Shown here one piece after another: positions 11,679-12,908 of a stretch of 12,908 nt of DNA. The position numbers and the translations under genes were made by a program. Each line of letters begins with the position of its first letter. Position 1 is the first letter of the stretch. Source of the stretch: JBEKJU01 sp050011095. GTDB taxonomy: Bacteria > Desulfobacterota > Syntrophorhabdia > Syntrophorhabdales > WCHB1-27. Under the pieces are notes generated by a model. That model was not told the DNA's origin and made no database searches. It saw nothing but the letters and a program-made list of their open reading frames with translations. The stretch lies in the NCBI GenBank assembly GCA_050011095.1, contig JBEKJU010000102.1, positions 1 through 12,908 on the forward strand, given 5' to 3'.

Positions 11679-12908
11679 TCATGACATTACCGCCTCGATC
11701 CCTCTTTCTCCTGTGCGGATGCGCATCGCGTCCGACGCATCGGAAACGAAGATTTTGCCGTCGCCGACCTGCCCGGTGCGGGCCGCCTCGCCCATGATCT
11801 CCATGACGGCCTTGACATCCCACTCCCTCACGACAACGTCAACCCTGACCTTGGGCACGAAGGTGATCCTATCAGCATCGGGATCCCCATTCGTTTGGCC
11901 TTTCTGCCTGCCGAATCCCTTTACCTTCGTCACGGTCATCCCCATGATGTAATCGTCTTCCTTGAGCGCCTCCACCACGATATTTAGCTGCTCGGGCCGG
12001 ATGAGGGCGGAGACCATCTTGAAGCGATAGGTTTTCCGCACGGTGGTCACCGCGACATAGGCGATAGCGATGATCGCCCAGCCGCCGGCGATGATGAAGC
12101 ATATCTTCGCCTCTGATTTGGCGTCCGCGTTGCCCGTGATGTAGAGATAGAGGATCGCCGCCGTCATCAGCGCGTTGAAAAGGATGCCCGCCGCGGGAAT
12201 GACAGCATGCTTCAAGGCATTAAAATCGCTCCGACCCTTGAAGGCGATGATGGTCCATACGCAGGTAAGGCCGTAGAGGATGAACGTCCCCAGATTGGAG
12301 GCGAGGGCAATGCCCGTGAGGCCGACCACGCTCTGGACGCCCACTATGCCTATGGCGGAGACCGCGATTATCAGGGCCACGAGCGCCATGTGGGGGGTCC
12401 TGAAGGTGGGGTGGATAAAGCTCAGGCCCGAGGGCAATTCCCGGTCATCCGCCATGCCGGCGCTGATGCGCATGGCCGTGTTCATGGCGCTCAAGGTGGT
12501 GCCGACGACGGCGATGGCGACGGTGACGGCCATGGTGATCATCAGGCCGAAGCCGAGCCCTGGAATCAGGCTGTCCCCGACGAGCTTTACAAGGTCGCCG
12601 ATGGGGGCGCTCGATGCCGCCGCCGCGGCCATGCCGGTGGTCGCGACCTTGTTCGTCACGTTGACGAGCTTGTCGCTCACCATGTAACTCGCGGCAAAAT
12701 ACTCGAAAAGATAGGCGATCGCCCCCTGCACGATGAGAGAAATGATGATCGCCTTGGGGATGTTCTTCCCGGCATCCTTCGTCTCCGCTGAAAGGGCGGT
12801 ACAGCTCTCGAAGCCGACGAGGATCAGTATGGCGATTGTCGACTGCACCAGTATGCCGGAGAGCATATGGGGCCTGACCACGTCGAAGGCCCCGGAGAAC
12901 GCCCACTG
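11679..12908 (-). CDS. APC-superfamily amino acid permease fused to a C-terminal PII domain (5' end beyond window)
   Basis: The reading frame is open to the window edge, so only the C-terminal 409 residues are seen. Numbers below count from the GTG codon at 12881, itself internal. The permease part (1-280) has about seven hydrophobic segments and the APC family block VGFESCTALSAETKDAGKNIPKAI (22-45), which corresponds to TM6 and the following loop. Roughly the first five helices are missing. Directly after the last helix, residues 287-400 form a complete PII domain: SALIRPEQL, GMTVTKVKGFGRQKG (314-328), PKVRVDVVV, TGQVGDGK (369-376) and RIRTGERG (387-394). All nucleotide-binding loops look intact, including both C-loop arginines. 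The T-loop reads NGDPDADRITF and lacks the modifiable Tyr. The transporter probably imports amino acids under direct PII control by ATP/ADP and 2-oxoglutarate. It is the first visible gene of the operon. Confidence 0.92.
   Translation of the reverse strand, partial: QWAFSGAFDVVRPHMLSGILVQSTIAILILVGFESCTALSAETKDAGKNIPKAIIISLIVQGAIAYLFEYFAASYMVSDKLVNVTNKVATTGMAAAAASSAPIGDLVKLVGDSLIPGLGFGLMITMAVTVAIAVVGTTLSAMNTAMRISAGMADDRELPSGLSFIHPTFRTPHMALVALIIAVSAIGIVGVQSVVGLTGIALASNLGTFILYGLTCVWTIIAFKGRSDFNALKHAVIPAAGILFNALMTAAILYLYITGNADAKSEAKICFIIAGGWAIIAIAYVAVTTVRKTYRFKMVSALIRPEQLNIVVEALKEDDYIMGMTVTKVKGFGRQKGQTNGDPDADRITFVPKVRVDVVVREWDVKAVMEIMGEAARTGQVGDGKIFVSDASDAMRIRTGERGIEAVMS

Overview
The window reads as a piece of a GC-rich Gram-negative chromosome. 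The Lol lipoprotein-export genes require an outer membrane. The gene content and the REP-like palindromes built on GGAATGACGG would suit Desulfobacterota (the former Deltaproteobacteria, for example a syntroph). That placement is inferred from gene content and style, not from a marker phylogeny. No rRNA, tRNA, CRISPR array or transposase gene was seen.

Layout. (1) Bases 1-208 hold the edge of a palindromic repeat, two strong hairpins and a good sigma-70-type promoter, which drives an unrecognised two-domain protein (209-850, +). (2) Bases 870-1046 are a MITE-like element with 14-bp terminal inverted repeats, lying between convergent genes. (3) A minus-strand pair (1062-3856) encodes a concentrative nucleoside transporter and, 11 bp downstream, a benzoylformate-decarboxylase/acetolactate-synthase-like ThDP enzyme. 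(4) From a divergent promoter region a tightly packed plus-strand operon runs from about 4032 to 10433: small cupin, charged helical protein, DUF2400/TIGR02757 protein, rimO, lysS, lolC/E-type permease, lolD. It combines ribosome modification, tRNA charging and lipoprotein export. The DUF2400 gene seems to begin at an ATT codon. (5) Bases 10434-10934 are non-coding: an inverted, truncated 131-bp copy of the element in (2), further hairpins, a 20-bp tandem repeat and a clear Rho-independent terminator serving the minus strand. (6) A minus-strand operon (10935 to beyond 12908) encodes an APC-type amino acid permease fused at its C terminus to a complete PII signalling domain, followed by two separate small PII proteins.

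The most notable part is (6). A membrane transporter carries its own PII domain, which keeps the nucleotide-binding loops but lacks the modifiable T-loop tyrosine. Two stand-alone PII proteins of different types sit behind strong ribosome-binding sites in the same operon. This suggests a self-contained, nucleotide-sensing amino acid uptake module in which PII chains may assemble with each other. The permease's N-terminal part and the operon promoter lie outside the window.
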